Part shown: piece by piece, positions 18,794 through 29,210 of the stretch
Numbering within the stretch: position 1 is the first letter of the stretch
Layout of the letters: the number at the start of each line of letters is the position of its first letter
Assembly (NCBI RefSeq): GCF_016616425.1
Contig: NZ_CP067101.1
Location: forward strand, 434,001-498,000
Source: Bradyrhizobium diazoefficiens
GTDB lineage: Bacteria; Pseudomonadota; Alphaproteobacteria; Rhizobiales; Xanthobacteraceae
DNA length: 64,000 nt
Direction of reading: 5' to 3'
Program-made: the position numbers and the translations under genes
Notes under the pieces: generated by a model
Seen by the model: the letters and a program-made list of their open reading frames with translations, nothing else
Told to the model about the DNA's origin: nothing
Database searches by the model: none

Positions 18794-20233
18794 ATGAAAC
18801 CGAGCCTGAAGCGCCTGTTTGGGAGATCGATGACCGGGGGATTGAACCTGGCCGATGCGCCGCCTTCGCCGCGATCCGCGGCGCGGAAGACGGCGTTGGT
18901 GTCACTCGCATTCGTGCTGGCGATCATCGGCGCGCTCGCCGGTGGCTATTACTTCGCGATGCGGCCCGTGACGCTGAAGATCGCGGTCGGTCCCGCCAAC
19001 AGCGACGATCTCAAGATCGTGCAGGCACTGACGCAGGCGTTCACGCAGACCAAGGGTCAGGTGCGGCTGCGGCCGCTCCAGACCGACGGCGCCACGGCCA
19101 GCGCCAACGCGCTCGCGGAAGGCAAGGCCGATCTCGCCATCGTGCGCGGCGACCTCGACGTGCCCAAGAACGCGCAGGCGGTCGCGACCCTGCGCAAGAA
19201 CGTGGTGGTGCTGTGGTCGGTACCGGGCAAGGGCAAGAAGCGAAGCCCGAAGATCACCAAGATCGCGCAGCTCGCCGGCCATCGCGTCGGGGTGGTCGGG
19301 CGCACCCAGGCCAACGTCAATCTGCTCAAGGTGATCCTCCAACAATACGGCATCGACCCCGCCAAGGTCGAGATCGTGCAATTCCCGGCCAACGAAGCCG
19401 CCGAGGCGATCAAGGCCCAGAAGGCCGACGTCTATCTCGCGGCCGGCCCTGTCAACAGCAAGATCACGTCCGATGCGATCGCCGCCTCGACCAAGGATTT
19501 CGGCGCACCCAGCTTCATCGCGATCGATTCGGCGGATGCGATCGCGCAGAACCATCCGGTCTACGAAGCGTCAGAGATTCCCGCCGGCACCTATGGCGGT
19601 TCGCCCGCTCGCCCGGAGGACGAGGTCAAGACCATCAGCTTCTCGCACCACATCGTGGCGCGCAAAGGCGTGTCCGATACCACCATCGCAGCGTTCACGC
19701 GCCAGCTCTTCGCCGTGCGCCAGCAAGTGGTGACGGAATTCCCGCTGGCGGCGAAGATCGAAACGCCCGACACCGACAAGGATGCGGTGATCCCGGTGCA
19801 TCCCGGCGCGGCCGCCTTCGTCGATGGCGAGGAAAAGACCTTCCTCGACAAATACAGCGATTACATCTGGTGGAGCCTGATGGCACTTTCCGCCATGGGC
19901 TCGATCGGCGCCTGGTTTGCGGGCTATCTGAAGAAGGACGAGCGCGACAACAACAGCTATCTGCGCGAACGGCTGCTGGACATGATCGCGGCAGCGCGCA
20001 AGAGCGAGACGACCGAAGAGCTCGACCAGATGCAGGCCGAGGCCGACGAGATGCTGCGCGACACGCTGCGCTGCTTCGACCATGGCGCGATCGAGGAAGG
20101 CTCGCTTACCGCCTTCAACATCGCGCTGGATCAGTTCCACGCCGCCGTCGCCGACCGCAAGGCGGTGCTGTTCAGCCTGCCGCACAACCTGCAACGCGTG
20201 GGCCCACAGTTCCGAGCCGCCGGGAACGCGTAA
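18794..20233 (+). CDS. membrane-anchored TAXI-type solute-binding-like protein
   Basis: 479 residues; an ATG at 18830 with GGGAG upstream is an alternative start. A membrane segment at about 34-55 is followed by a periplasmic region resembling TAXI-family TRAP binding proteins (LKIAVGPANSDD, LAEGKADLAIVRGDL, VGVVGRTQANVNLLKVIL). A second membrane segment at about 358-376 (WWSLMALSAMGSIGAWFAGYL) leads to a cytoplasmic, helical, acidic tail of about 100 residues. A free binding protein would lack that anchor and tail. No TRAP permease genes adjoin, so it may be a sensor or scaffold rather than a transporter part. Confidence 0.78.
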   Translation: MKPSLKRLFGRSMTGGLNLADAPPSPRSAARKTALVSLAFVLAIIGALAGGYYFAMRPVTLKIAVGPANSDDLKIVQALTQAFTQTKGQVRLRPLQTDGATASANALAEGKADLAIVRGDLDVPKNAQAVATLRKNVVVLWSVPGKGKKRSPKITKIAQLAGHRVGVVGRTQANVNLLKVILQQYGIDPAKVEIVQFPANEAAEAIKAQKADVYLAAGPVNSKITSDAIAASTKDFGAPSFIAIDSADAIAQNHPVYEASEIPAGTYGGSPARPEDEVKTISFSHHIVARKGVSDTTIAAFTRQLFAVRQQVVTEFPLAAKIETPDTDKDAVIPVHPGAAAFVDGEEKTFLDKYSDYIWWSLMALSAMGSIGAWFAGYLKKDERDNNSYLRERLLDMIAAARKSETTEELDQMQAEADEMLRDTLRCFDHGAIEEGSLTAFNIALDQFHAAVADRKAVLFSLPHNLQRVGPQFRAAGNA

Positions 20234-20280
20234 GCACTCGCGCGTAACCACTGCGTCACATTGTCCCGATATAGCTTTGC

Positions 20281-20324
20281 CGTCATTCCCCGGGCGCGCC
20301 TGACGGCACGCCCAGGGAATGACG
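20281..20324. repeat. CGTCATTCCC intergenic palindrome
   Basis: CGTCATTCCC ... GGGAATGACG with an inner GGGCG...CGCCC-like core, 44 bases. It sits between the TAXI-like and phoD genes, 36 bases before the phoD start, and matches the copy at 3200. Confidence 0.8.
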
Positions 20325-20359
20325 GACCTTCCTGCGAGCTCGGTTCGGAGCCATCCTTC

Positions 20360-21901
20360 ATGAACATCAAATTCTCGCGCCGCCGTTTCCTCGCCACCGG
20401 CGCCGGTGCGCTCGGCACGGTCGCGATGCCCTATCTCTCGCGCGCAGCCGACCGGCCGGCGGTCACTCATGGCGTGCAGTCCGGCGACGTCACGGTCGAC
20501 GGCGGCGTGGTGTGGGCGCGCGCCGACCGGCCCGCGCAGATGCTGGTCGAGGTGGCGACGACGGAATCGTTCATGGATGCCCGCGCGCTGCCGCCGATCG
20601 CGGCGCTGCCTGAGAGCGACTTCACCGCAAAGATGCTGCTGGAGGACCTTCCGGGCGGCCAGGACATCTTCTACCGCGTCCGCTTCCGCGATCTCTCGCA
20701 CAGCGCGGTTGAGGGCGAGCCGGTCGTCGGCCGCTTCCGCACCGCGCCAGCCGACCGCCGCGACGTCAGCTTCGTCTGGGGCGGAGATGTCGCCGGCCAG
20801 GGCTGGGGCATCAATCCCGACGACGGCGGCATGCTGACCTTCTCGACGATGCGCACGCATCGTCCGGACTTCTTCCTGCATTCCGGCGACACCATCTACG
20901 CCGACGGCCCGATTGTATCCGAGGTGAAGCTCGCCGACGGCAAGATCTGGAAGAACGTCACCATCCCCGAGAAGGCCAAGGTTGCCGAGACGCTGGACGA
21001 GTACCGCGCCGCTCACAAATACAATTTCACCGACGACAACGTTCGCGCCTTCAATGCCGAGGTGCCGATTTTCGTGCAGTGGGACGACCACGAGGTGACC
21101 AACAACTGGTCACTGTCGAAGGAATTGCCGGCCAGCTACAAGGAGCGCGACATCGCGCTGCTCGCCGCGCGCGGCGCGCGCGCCTTCCACGAGATGTATC
21201 CGCTGCGCGAGAGCATCAATGAGCCCGGCCGGGTCTATCGCCAGATCTCATACGGCCCGCACCTCGACGTTTTCGTGCTCGACGAGCGCAGCTATCGCGG
21301 CCCGAACGGTCCCAATCTCGAAACCGCTTACGGCCCCGCCAGCTATTTCCTCGGCCCGGACCAGATCGCCTGGCTCAAGCGCGGCCTGCTCAACTCACGC
21401 GCGACCTGGAAGGTGATCGCCTCCGACATGCCGCTCAGTCTCGTCGTATCAGACACGCCGAAGGGCGGCTCGGAAGCAATTGCGCAAGGCGACGGCCCGG
21501 TGCGCGGCCGCGAGTTCGAGATCGCCGACATCCTGCGTTTCATCAAGATGGCGCCGATCAGCAACACGGTGTGGCTGACCGCCGACGTGCACTACGCCGC
21601 CGCGCATTATTACGATCCGAACAAGGCGCAATTCCAGGAGTTCGAGCCATTCTGGGAATTCGTGTCGGGCCCGCTGCATGCCGGCACCTTCGGTCCGAAC
21701 GCGCTCGACAACACCTTTGGACCCGAGGTGCGCTTCGTCAAGGCGCCGGGCAAGGACAGCCAGAATCTGCCGCCGTCCGCCGGCATGCAGTTCTTCGGTC
21801 ACGTCAAAATCGACGGCGCTTCGGGCCAGATGACGGTAACCTTGCGCGACCGCGCCGACGTCGCGCTGTGGTCGACCACGCTCGATCCGAAGCAGAGCTG
21901 A
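20360..21901 (+). CDS. phoD: Tat-exported alkaline phosphatase D family protein
   Basis: 513 residues from the ATG at 20360. The twin-arginine signal reads SRRRFLATG, with a hydrophobic stretch and cleavage near SRAADRPA. An N-terminal PhoD domain (GVQSGDVT) is followed by the metallophosphatase core with SGDTIYADGP, WDDHEVTNNW and the C-terminal WLTADVHYAAAHYY. PhoD enzymes are calcium- and iron-dependent phosphomono/diesterases secreted under phosphate limitation. A Pho box was not evident by eye upstream. The palindrome at 20281 precedes it. Confidence 0.9.
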   Translation: MNIKFSRRRFLATGAGALGTVAMPYLSRAADRPAVTHGVQSGDVTVDGGVVWARADRPAQMLVEVATTESFMDARALPPIAALPESDFTAKMLLEDLPGGQDIFYRVRFRDLSHSAVEGEPVVGRFRTAPADRRDVSFVWGGDVAGQGWGINPDDGGMLTFSTMRTHRPDFFLHSGDTIYADGPIVSEVKLADGKIWKNVTIPEKAKVAETLDEYRAAHKYNFTDDNVRAFNAEVPIFVQWDDHEVTNNWSLSKELPASYKERDIALLAARGARAFHEMYPLRESINEPGRVYRQISYGPHLDVFVLDERSYRGPNGPNLETAYGPASYFLGPDQIAWLKRGLLNSRATWKVIASDMPLSLVVSDTPKGGSEAIAQGDGPVRGREFEIADILRFIKMAPISNTVWLTADVHYAAAHYYDPNKAQFQEFEPFWEFVSGPLHAGTFGPNALDNTFGPEVRFVKAPGKDSQNLPPSAGMQFFGHVKIDGASGQMTVTLRDRADVALWSTTLDPKQS

Positions 21902-21934
21902 CCGGCGGAGCTTCTTCCTTCGCTGGAAACCGCT

Positions 21935-22318
21935 CTAGTCGGTGGCACGCAGCTTTAGCGCCGCCTCCAGCGCGTCGCTCGAACACGGCTTCTGCAACCG
22001 TGGATGGCCGGAAAGTTCCGGCGGAATGCGTGCCTCGGCGCCATGGCCGGTGACGAAGACGAACGGGATCTTCAGCGCAACCAGCCGCGCGGCGACCGCA
22101 AAGCTCGTCTCGCGGATCAGCTCGACATCGAGCAGCGCGAAATCGGGCACCTGCTTCGCGATGGCGGCCAGCGCCTGCGTCACCGAACCGACGGTGCGTA
22201 CGCTCGTCACACCGAAGCCGATCAGACGGTCCTCGAAATCGATCGCAATGATCGGATCGTCCTCGACGATCAGAACATCGGCGGGCCGGCCTGAGCCGTC
22301 GGAAGGTGCGGGTGTCAT
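21935..22318 (-). CDS. stand-alone response regulator receiver
   Basis: 127 residues, a single CheY-like receiver: acidic pair in VEDDPIIAID, phospho-acceptor Asp in FALLDVEL, and LQKPCSSDAL near the C-terminus holding the conserved Lys. No output domain. Such short receivers in Rhizobiales often act with a HWE-type kinase, but none adjoins. It is divergent from the Crp/Fnr gene with 181 bases between. Confidence 0.87.
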   Translation of the reverse strand: MTPAPSDGSGRPADVLIVEDDPIIAIDFEDRLIGFGVTSVRTVGSVTQALAAIAKQVPDFALLDVELIRETSFAVAARLVALKIPFVFVTGHGAEARIPPELSGHPRLQKPCSSDALEAALKLRATD

Positions 22319-22499
22319 GATCGCATCTTGAGCGTGAGACTTTTCGGATCAGGACAGCCGCGACACGATGCCTGCGCCCAGCGCATCGGAGGGTTCCCGG
22401 AACGAAACCCACCACATCCAAGTTCTTCCGTCTGTCCACTTGTGCACACAGGAAACGGGCGGAACTCGGTATTGTGAGGTGGAGGACAGGGGTTTCACG

Positions 22500-23264
22500 A
22501 TGGATGCGCGCATAGACGGTACAAGGGAGGTCGAGAGCCGGCCGGCCAACAATTTGTTGCGGCGCTTGAGCGCGGCAGACTATGCGCTGCTTGCGCCGCA
22601 CGTCTCTGTCGAAGACTGCGCGGCCAGCCAGCTACTCTACAATCCCGGCGACGACATCCAGGTCGTCCACTTCCCTTGCGGACCGGCGCTCGCGACCTTT
22701 CTCGTCCCCAACGAAGACGGCCGCGACGTCGAAGCAATCCTGGTCGGGCGCGAAGGCGCGGTGGGCGGCATCGTCAGCGAGGGGTTCTTGCCGGCCTATA
22801 CCCGGATCTGCGTAAAATTCGGCGGGCCGCTCGCACGCGTTCATGTCGCCAAGCTGGAAGCGGCCAAGCTGCGCTCGGCATCGCTGCGCAACATCTTTGC
22901 CCGCTATGCCGATTGCATGCTGGCGCAGATCTTCCAGTCGACCGCCTGCAACGCGATCCATTCGATCGAGCAGCGCACCGCCAAGTGGATTTTGGCGGCC
23001 ATGGAGCGGACCGGCGACGAAAGTAGCGTGCCGCTCACCCACGAGCAGCTTGCGACGCTGCTCGGCGTCGGCCGCTCCTATGCCAGCCGCGTGCTTCAGT
23101 CGTTCAGGGCAGAACGGATTCTCGACACAAGGCGCGGATCGATCCTGGTTCGCAGCCGCGACGGCCTGAAGCTTCGCGCCTGCCTTTGCAACGACGCGGT
23201 GAAGATGCATTTCGAGGAAGTGCTGTGCGGCGTCTATCCGACCGAGGAGCAAGAGGCCGGGTAG
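22500..23264 (+). CDS. Crp/Fnr-family transcriptional regulator
   Basis: 254 residues from the ATG at 22500. The N-terminal cyclic-nucleotide-binding-like domain (about 20-145) is degenerate: I see no clear cAMP phosphate-binding RxS motif. The C-terminal winged helix has LTHEQLATLLGVGRSYASRVLQSFRAERIL with recognition helix residues around RSYASR. No Cys cluster for an FNR iron-sulfur site is present. The ligand is unknown. It could, but need not, be the reader of the Crp-like sites elsewhere in the window. Confidence 0.85.
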   Translation: MDARIDGTREVESRPANNLLRRLSAADYALLAPHVSVEDCAASQLLYNPGDDIQVVHFPCGPALATFLVPNEDGRDVEAILVGREGAVGGIVSEGFLPAYTRICVKFGGPLARVHVAKLEAAKLRSASLRNIFARYADCMLAQIFQSTACNAIHSIEQRTAKWILAAMERTGDESSVPLTHEQLATLLGVGRSYASRVLQSFRAERILDTRRGSILVRSRDGLKLRACLCNDAVKMHFEEVLCGVYPTEEQEAG

Positions 23265-23706
23265 CGGTCCGCTCCGTTTGCTCGGCGGGAGAACTTCGGG
23301 ATCTTCATGATCCTGTCGAGTCTCTGCGCACTCCTGTTCGGCGGAATGTCCGTGTTCGAGAATGGCCGGATCGCCTCCGACATCGCGCCGCTGGTCTTGC
23401 TGGGTCTGGTCGTGAGAATAGGCGGCCGCCTCGATCTGGGCGGCGACACGGTTACGTCCGTCCGTCTAACCCCCGGAGATTCCCGGACAAAATTCAGTCA
23501 ACCAACTGGCAAAGAACGCATTGTTTTTTGGCGTTTTTTGCATATATTGCGCCGCAACGCGTAGGGTGCCCGGTCGAGATGGCCGGGCTTCCCTTTTGGG
23601 CGGCGAGCGCCCGTTTCCAGTCTTCCAGCGTTGTTTCGAGAAGAGGTCCCGGTCCGACCGGCGAGATCGCGCTTAACCCATTGTTCGAACGCAAAGAAGC
23701 TCACTC
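23265..23706. other. intergenic leader region before typA
   Basis: About 440 bases without a convincing gene; an open frame at 23307-23564 is rejected. It carries a promoter candidate at 23521-23548 and two GC-rich stem-loops downstream of it, GCCCGG...CCGGGC (23568-23588) and GGGCG...CGCCC (about 23598). The leader to the typA ATG would therefore be about 150 bases long and structured. Confidence 0.5.
23521..23548 (+). promoter_or_regulatory. promoter candidate for typA
   Basis: TTGTTT at 23521-23526 and TATATT at 23543-23548 are separated by 16 bases, in a T-rich patch that stands out from the GC-rich surroundings. A start near 23556 is predicted, giving a 5' leader of about 150 bases. Confidence 0.42.
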
Positions 23707-25533
<1,827 letters not shown>

Positions 25534-25546
25534 AGGCGGCGAATAG

Positions 25547-25623
25547 GGGCGAGTAGCGAATAGGAGCGATTGGCCTCGGCGGTCGTTTCCTGTACGCTAT
25601 TCGCCATTCGCCACTGACTACTC
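25547..25623. repeat. CTATTCGC/CTACTCGC inverted repeat
   Basis: Arms GCGAGTAG (25547-25554) and GCGAATAG (25554-25561) pair with CTATTCGC (25595-25602) and CTACTCGC (25616-25623). The element ends seven bases before the start codon of the flavin oxidase gene, so it must lie in its leader or promoter. It is a third repeat type in the window. Confidence 0.75.
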
Positions 25624-25629
25624 GCGTCC

Positions 25630-26874
25630 ATGTCCCTTCCCTCCGCGGTCGACGTCGCAATCATCGGTGCCGGTGCCGCCGGACTCGGTGCCGCTCATGC
25701 GCTGCAGGGCTCCGGACTCTCCGTGATCGTGCTCGAAGCGCGCGATCGGCTCGGCGGCCGCGCCTGGACGGTGCAGGCCTCGCCCGAAGTCACCTTCGAC
25801 GTCGGCTGCGGCTGGCTGCACTCGGCCGACAAAAATTCCTTCGTTCCGATTGCCCGCCAGCTCGGCTTCGACATCAACACCGATTTACCGCCCTGGGGCG
25901 ATCGCGCCTATGGCGACGTATTTCCGGAAGCCGACCGCAAGGCCTTCGTGCTCGCGATCGACGAATTCTACGAGCGTCTCTGGGACGCAGCGGCAAATGG
26001 CGAGGATCGGGCGGCCGATTGCTATCTCGAGCCGGGCAATCGCTGGAATCCGATGATCGACGCGGTCTCGACCTATGTGAACGGGTGCGAACTCGATCAG
26101 GTCTCGATCCTCGACATGGAGGCCTATGAGGACACCTATTTCAACTGGCGCGTGCGGGCTGGATATGGGACGCTGATCGCGGCCTATGGCGCGGCCTGTC
26201 CAGTCGCGCTGAGCTGCAATGTCACGCTGGTCGATCATTCCGATCAGCGCATTCGGCTCGAGACTTCGCAGGGCACGCTGATCGCGGACAAGGCGATCAT
26301 CACCGTACCCACCAGCCTGATTGCCGATGAAGCGATCCGCTTCTCGCCGCCCCTGCCCGCCAAGGTCGATGCGGCGCGAGGCCTGCCGCTCGGTGTCGAC
26401 GACAAGGTGACGCTGGCGCTGGCAGATGCCGAAGCCTTTCCGAAAGAAGGCAATCTGCGCGGTGCCACGATGCGCACCGCGATGGGCACCTACCACATCC
26501 GTCCCTTCGGACAGCCCTGTATCGATGGTTTCTTCGGCGGCCGCTTTGCCAGGGAGCTGGAGGATGGCGGCGATGGCGCTTTCGCCGCCCAGAGTATCGA
26601 CGAGATCGCCGACTATCTCGGCAACGACATCCGCCGCAAGCTCAAGCCGCTCGCGGAATCCCGCTGGGCAAAGGACCCCTTCGCCAGAGGTTCCTATTCG
26701 CACGCGCTGCCAGGCCATGCCGGCGCCCGTGCGGTGCTCGCCGCACCCGTGGACGACCGGCTGTTCTTCGCGGGCGAAGCGACCTCGCCGAACTTCTTCT
26801 CGACGGCGCATGGAGCAAGGGACTCGGGCGAGCGGGCGGCGAAGGAAGCAGTGGCGGCTGTTCGGAAGCCGTAA
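25630..26874 (+). CDS. flavin monoamine oxidase family FAD-dependent oxidoreductase
   Basis: 414 residues. The FAD-binding GAGAAGLGAAHALQGSG with a downstream Glu in VIVLEARDRLGGRAWT marks the amine-oxidase fold, and LFFAGEATSPNFFSTAHGARDSGERAAKEA closes the flavin site. Family members oxidise amines, polyamines or amino acids. The substrate is not evident. No signal peptide, so it is probably cytoplasmic. Confidence 0.88.
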   Translation: MSLPSAVDVAIIGAGAAGLGAAHALQGSGLSVIVLEARDRLGGRAWTVQASPEVTFDVGCGWLHSADKNSFVPIARQLGFDINTDLPPWGDRAYGDVFPEADRKAFVLAIDEFYERLWDAAANGEDRAADCYLEPGNRWNPMIDAVSTYVNGCELDQVSILDMEAYEDTYFNWRVRAGYGTLIAAYGAACPVALSCNVTLVDHSDQRIRLETSQGTLIADKAIITVPTSLIADEAIRFSPPLPAKVDAARGLPLGVDDKVTLALADAEAFPKEGNLRGATMRTAMGTYHIRPFGQPCIDGFFGGRFARELEDGGDGAFAAQSIDEIADYLGNDIRRKLKPLAESRWAKDPFARGSYSHALPGHAGARAVLAAPVDDRLFFAGEATSPNFFSTAHGARDSGERAAKEAVAAVRKP

Positions 26875-26884
26875 TCACGAACTC

Positions 26885-27002
26885 CGTCAATTGCGAGCGC
26901 CGCGACTTGTCCGCCGAAGCCTTGGCGAAGGCGGAAGCAATCCAGACTGCCGCCGCGGAACGATTCTGGATTTCTTGGTCGCAAGGGCGCCTCGCAATGA
27001 CG
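26885..27002. repeat. CGTCAATTGCGAG...CTCGCAATGACG palindrome
   Basis: A 118-base element with ends CGTCAATTGCGAG and CTCGCAATGACG and an inner AGCAATCCAGA...TTCTGGATTTCT region, closely like those at 13308 and 16478. It fills the space between the convergent flavin oxidase and the DCC gene. Confidence 0.75.
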
Positions 27003-27004
27003 AA

Positions 27005-27412
27005 CTACTCAATCACCCGTGCCTTGAGCTCCGCGTCCGGCACGAAGCACGCATCGTACTTGCCGAAGATGCGATAGCGGTTGCGCGCGACGAGGCTGTA
27101 GATGGCATTCCGCAGCGGCTTTGGCACCGCGAACAGGACACGCACCCAGCTCCACCCCGGAAGTTGCGACAGCACCGTCAGCGCAGCGTCGGACTTCATG
27201 AAGACGTCGCCGCCATGGACTACGGCATTGGTGTCAGGGTCCTCCGGGTCGATGCCGAACGTGCGCGCGAGCCGAGCCCCATAATCCGACTGAATCGGCG
27301 TGAAGCGAAACCGCCTCGCGGTGTCGCGCTTCGCGACGAAGCGGACCCAGCGTGAGCAGAAGATGCAGATGCCGTCAAACAGGATCACATCGTCGTCGGG
27401 ACATGTGGGCAT
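27005..27412 (-). CDS. thiol-disulfide oxidoreductase DCC family protein
   Basis: 135 residues. The DCC motif is ILFDGICIFCSRWVRFV, a CxxC in DGICIFC, near the N-terminus; the rest matches the DUF393 layout. Redox partners are unknown. The start codon overlaps the stop of the upstream SDR-DoxX gene by one base (TGATG), so translation is coupled. It is the last gene of the four-gene operon. Confidence 0.9.
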   Translation of the reverse strand: MPTCPDDDVILFDGICIFCSRWVRFVAKRDTARRFRFTPIQSDYGARLARTFGIDPEDPDTNAVVHGGDVFMKSDAALTVLSQLPGWSWVRVLFAVPKPLRNAIYSLVARNRYRIFGKYDACFVPDAELKARVIE

Positions 27413-28731
27413 CAGCGATTGTCCAACACGAGCAGCGCGACCAGCATCAGCACGATCGCCGGACCGGTCTTCACCAGTGCGCCGAGCGGCTCGATCCAGA
27501 GGTCCGGCGTCAAGATGGCCGCGCCGACCATGTAGCCGAGCGAAGCGACGATGCCAGCAACGAGCCCGACTGCGGCCGTTCGGCGGAAGGCGATAAGCAC
27601 GCCGATACTCATGTCCATCAGGCTCGTGCCGATTGTGATGGGATCGACCAGCGCCGGCGGAAAATTGTGCGCGCTCAGGATCCCGGCGGCGGCGCGATAG
27701 GACACGAACAGCGCGATGAAGCCGGAGACGAACCAGAACGCGACCAGGCTCGCGAAAATCAGCGCCTTGATCAGGAACAGGCGCGCGAACCATTTGTCTT
27801 GGATAGTGGCAGGGTGGCGCCCTATCGCCCCGAACAGCGTCTTCGGCGCGATGCCGGTGGCGGTGATCCACGCTGAGGGATCACCTCGCACGCCACGGCG
27901 CAGTTCGGCGACGGCGGTGGAACGCATCGGCGGCATCCAGCCGAAATAGCTGGCGAGATCGCCGATTCTCGCTCCGAGATCGAGCAGGAAGGCCGGCATT
28001 GCTATACGCGGCCAACCGGCCGTGCCGAACGCGAGACGAAACGACTTGATGACGCCGGCCATCGTGACCGGCTCAACTTGCATCAGGTCCCAGCTCGCCG
28101 CTTTCACGGATGCGTCGTCGATGCCACACGTGGCGAGCCAGGCGATGGTGGCGGCAATGTCTTCCACCGCGACGGGCTGGAACGGCGTTGCCATCTCCTT
28201 GTCCGGAAGGTCGAGCGGCAAGGCGGCGAGCGCCCGGAGCATAGCGCTGCCGCCATACGCTGCAGGTGCAATGACGAAGCCAGGTCGCAGGATGGCGTGG
28301 GGAATGCCGGAGGCGGCGATCAGGCGCTCGGCCTCGCGCTTGGTCGTCGCAAAAGCGGTGCGGTCGGCCGCCGCCGTTCCCGGGATTGAGATGTGCGCCA
28401 GCCGGATCGCGCGACCACTACCGTCGATCGCCTGAAGCAGCCGCGCGACGAAATCGCGATGCACGGCGTTGGTATCGCTGCCCGGACCGTCCTGGAGCAC
28501 GCCAAGGCAATTCACGACGACATCGACGGCATGCTCGCAGAGCAGGCGCATCAGGGCGGCTGTATCGAGGGAGAGGATTGGCAGATCGAAATCCTCTACG
28601 TCCATCCTCTGTGCCGGCGACAGGCTGCGTGCCACCCCGACGACGCGAAATCCCCTCGCGCGCAGATCGTCGGTGACGAAACGGCCAATCAGGCCGGAGG
28701 CGCCGAGCACCAGGATGGATCGCGCACTCAT
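27412..28731 (-). CDS. SDR-DoxX fusion membrane oxidoreductase
   Basis: 439 residues from the ATG at 28731, with GAGAGG just upstream. The N-terminal 300 residues are an NmrA/epimerase-like NAD(P)-binding domain (SILVLGASGLIGRFV near residue 3). The C-terminal 130 residues form a four-helix DoxX-like membrane domain. The fusion suggests a membrane-tethered reductase acting on quinone or lipid substrates. It overlaps the DCC gene by one base and follows the DUF2269 gene by eight bases. Confidence 0.85.
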   Translation of the reverse strand: MSARSILVLGASGLIGRFVTDDLRARGFRVVGVARSLSPAQRMDVEDFDLPILSLDTAALMRLLCEHAVDVVVNCLGVLQDGPGSDTNAVHRDFVARLLQAIDGSGRAIRLAHISIPGTAAADRTAFATTKREAERLIAASGIPHAILRPGFVIAPAAYGGSAMLRALAALPLDLPDKEMATPFQPVAVEDIAATIAWLATCGIDDASVKAASWDLMQVEPVTMAGVIKSFRLAFGTAGWPRIAMPAFLLDLGARIGDLASYFGWMPPMRSTAVAELRRGVRGDPSAWITATGIAPKTLFGAIGRHPATIQDKWFARLFLIKALIFASLVAFWFVSGFIALFVSYRAAAGILSAHNFPPALVDPITIGTSLMDMSIGVLIAFRRTAAVGLVAGIVASLGYMVGAAILTPDLWIEPLGALVKTGPAIVLMLVALLVLDNR

Positions 28732-28739
28732 CGCGCCTC

Positions 28740-29210
28740 TCAAAACGGTTTTACAATCATCAGCCAGAGGATCAGCATCGTCGCGCCAAAGCCGGGGAAG
28801 CCGAATGCGAACCAGCGGCGAAACAGCACGAAATAACGCTGCGGAAGCGCGCTACGCTGATCGGCGGCGGCCTGGCGCGCAAGATCACGCATCTCGACCT
28901 GCATGAAGACGACGGGGACCCAGAACAGGCCCGCGACAACGTAGAGCGCGAGCGAGGCGAGCAGCCAGTGCTCCGTAATCGGCGTCGCTGAGAGCATCAT
29001 CAGCAGGCCGCCTGTCAGCGGCTGGAGGATCACGGCCGACAGCGTGAAGATTGCGTCCGCGACCACCACCACTGAGGCCGTGAGCGCGATGAACGCCACG
29101 TCATTCGTGCGATGCGCCATCAGCATGAAGAAGGCGATGCCGGTTCCGGTGCCAAGGATGACGATGGCGCCGAGCACATGGATAAATTTGACCAGCAAAT
29201 ATAGCGTCAT
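28740..29210 (-). CDS. DUF2269-family integral membrane protein
   Basis: 156 residues from the ATG at 29210. Four to five hydrophobic helices, starting LYLLVKFIHVLGAIVILGTGTG, where the His in KFIHVLG could be a heme or metal ligand as suggested for this family. The upstream in-frame sequence belongs to a shadow of the hydrolase gene. It overlaps the hydrolase by four bases (ATGA). Function is unknown; the context suggests a membrane redox role. Confidence 0.85.
   Translation of the reverse strand: MTLYLLVKFIHVLGAIVILGTGTGIAFFMLMAHRTNDVAFIALTASVVVVADAIFTLSAVILQPLTGGLLMMLSATPITEHWLLASLALYVVAGLFWVPVVFMQVEMRDLARQAAADQRSALPQRYFVLFRRWFAFGFPGFGATMLILWLMIVKPF

Noticed and set aside
23307..23564. 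An 85-residue plus-strand frame before typA
   Set aside because: It starts hydrophobic but then runs through the promoter candidate; no domain and no ribosome site.
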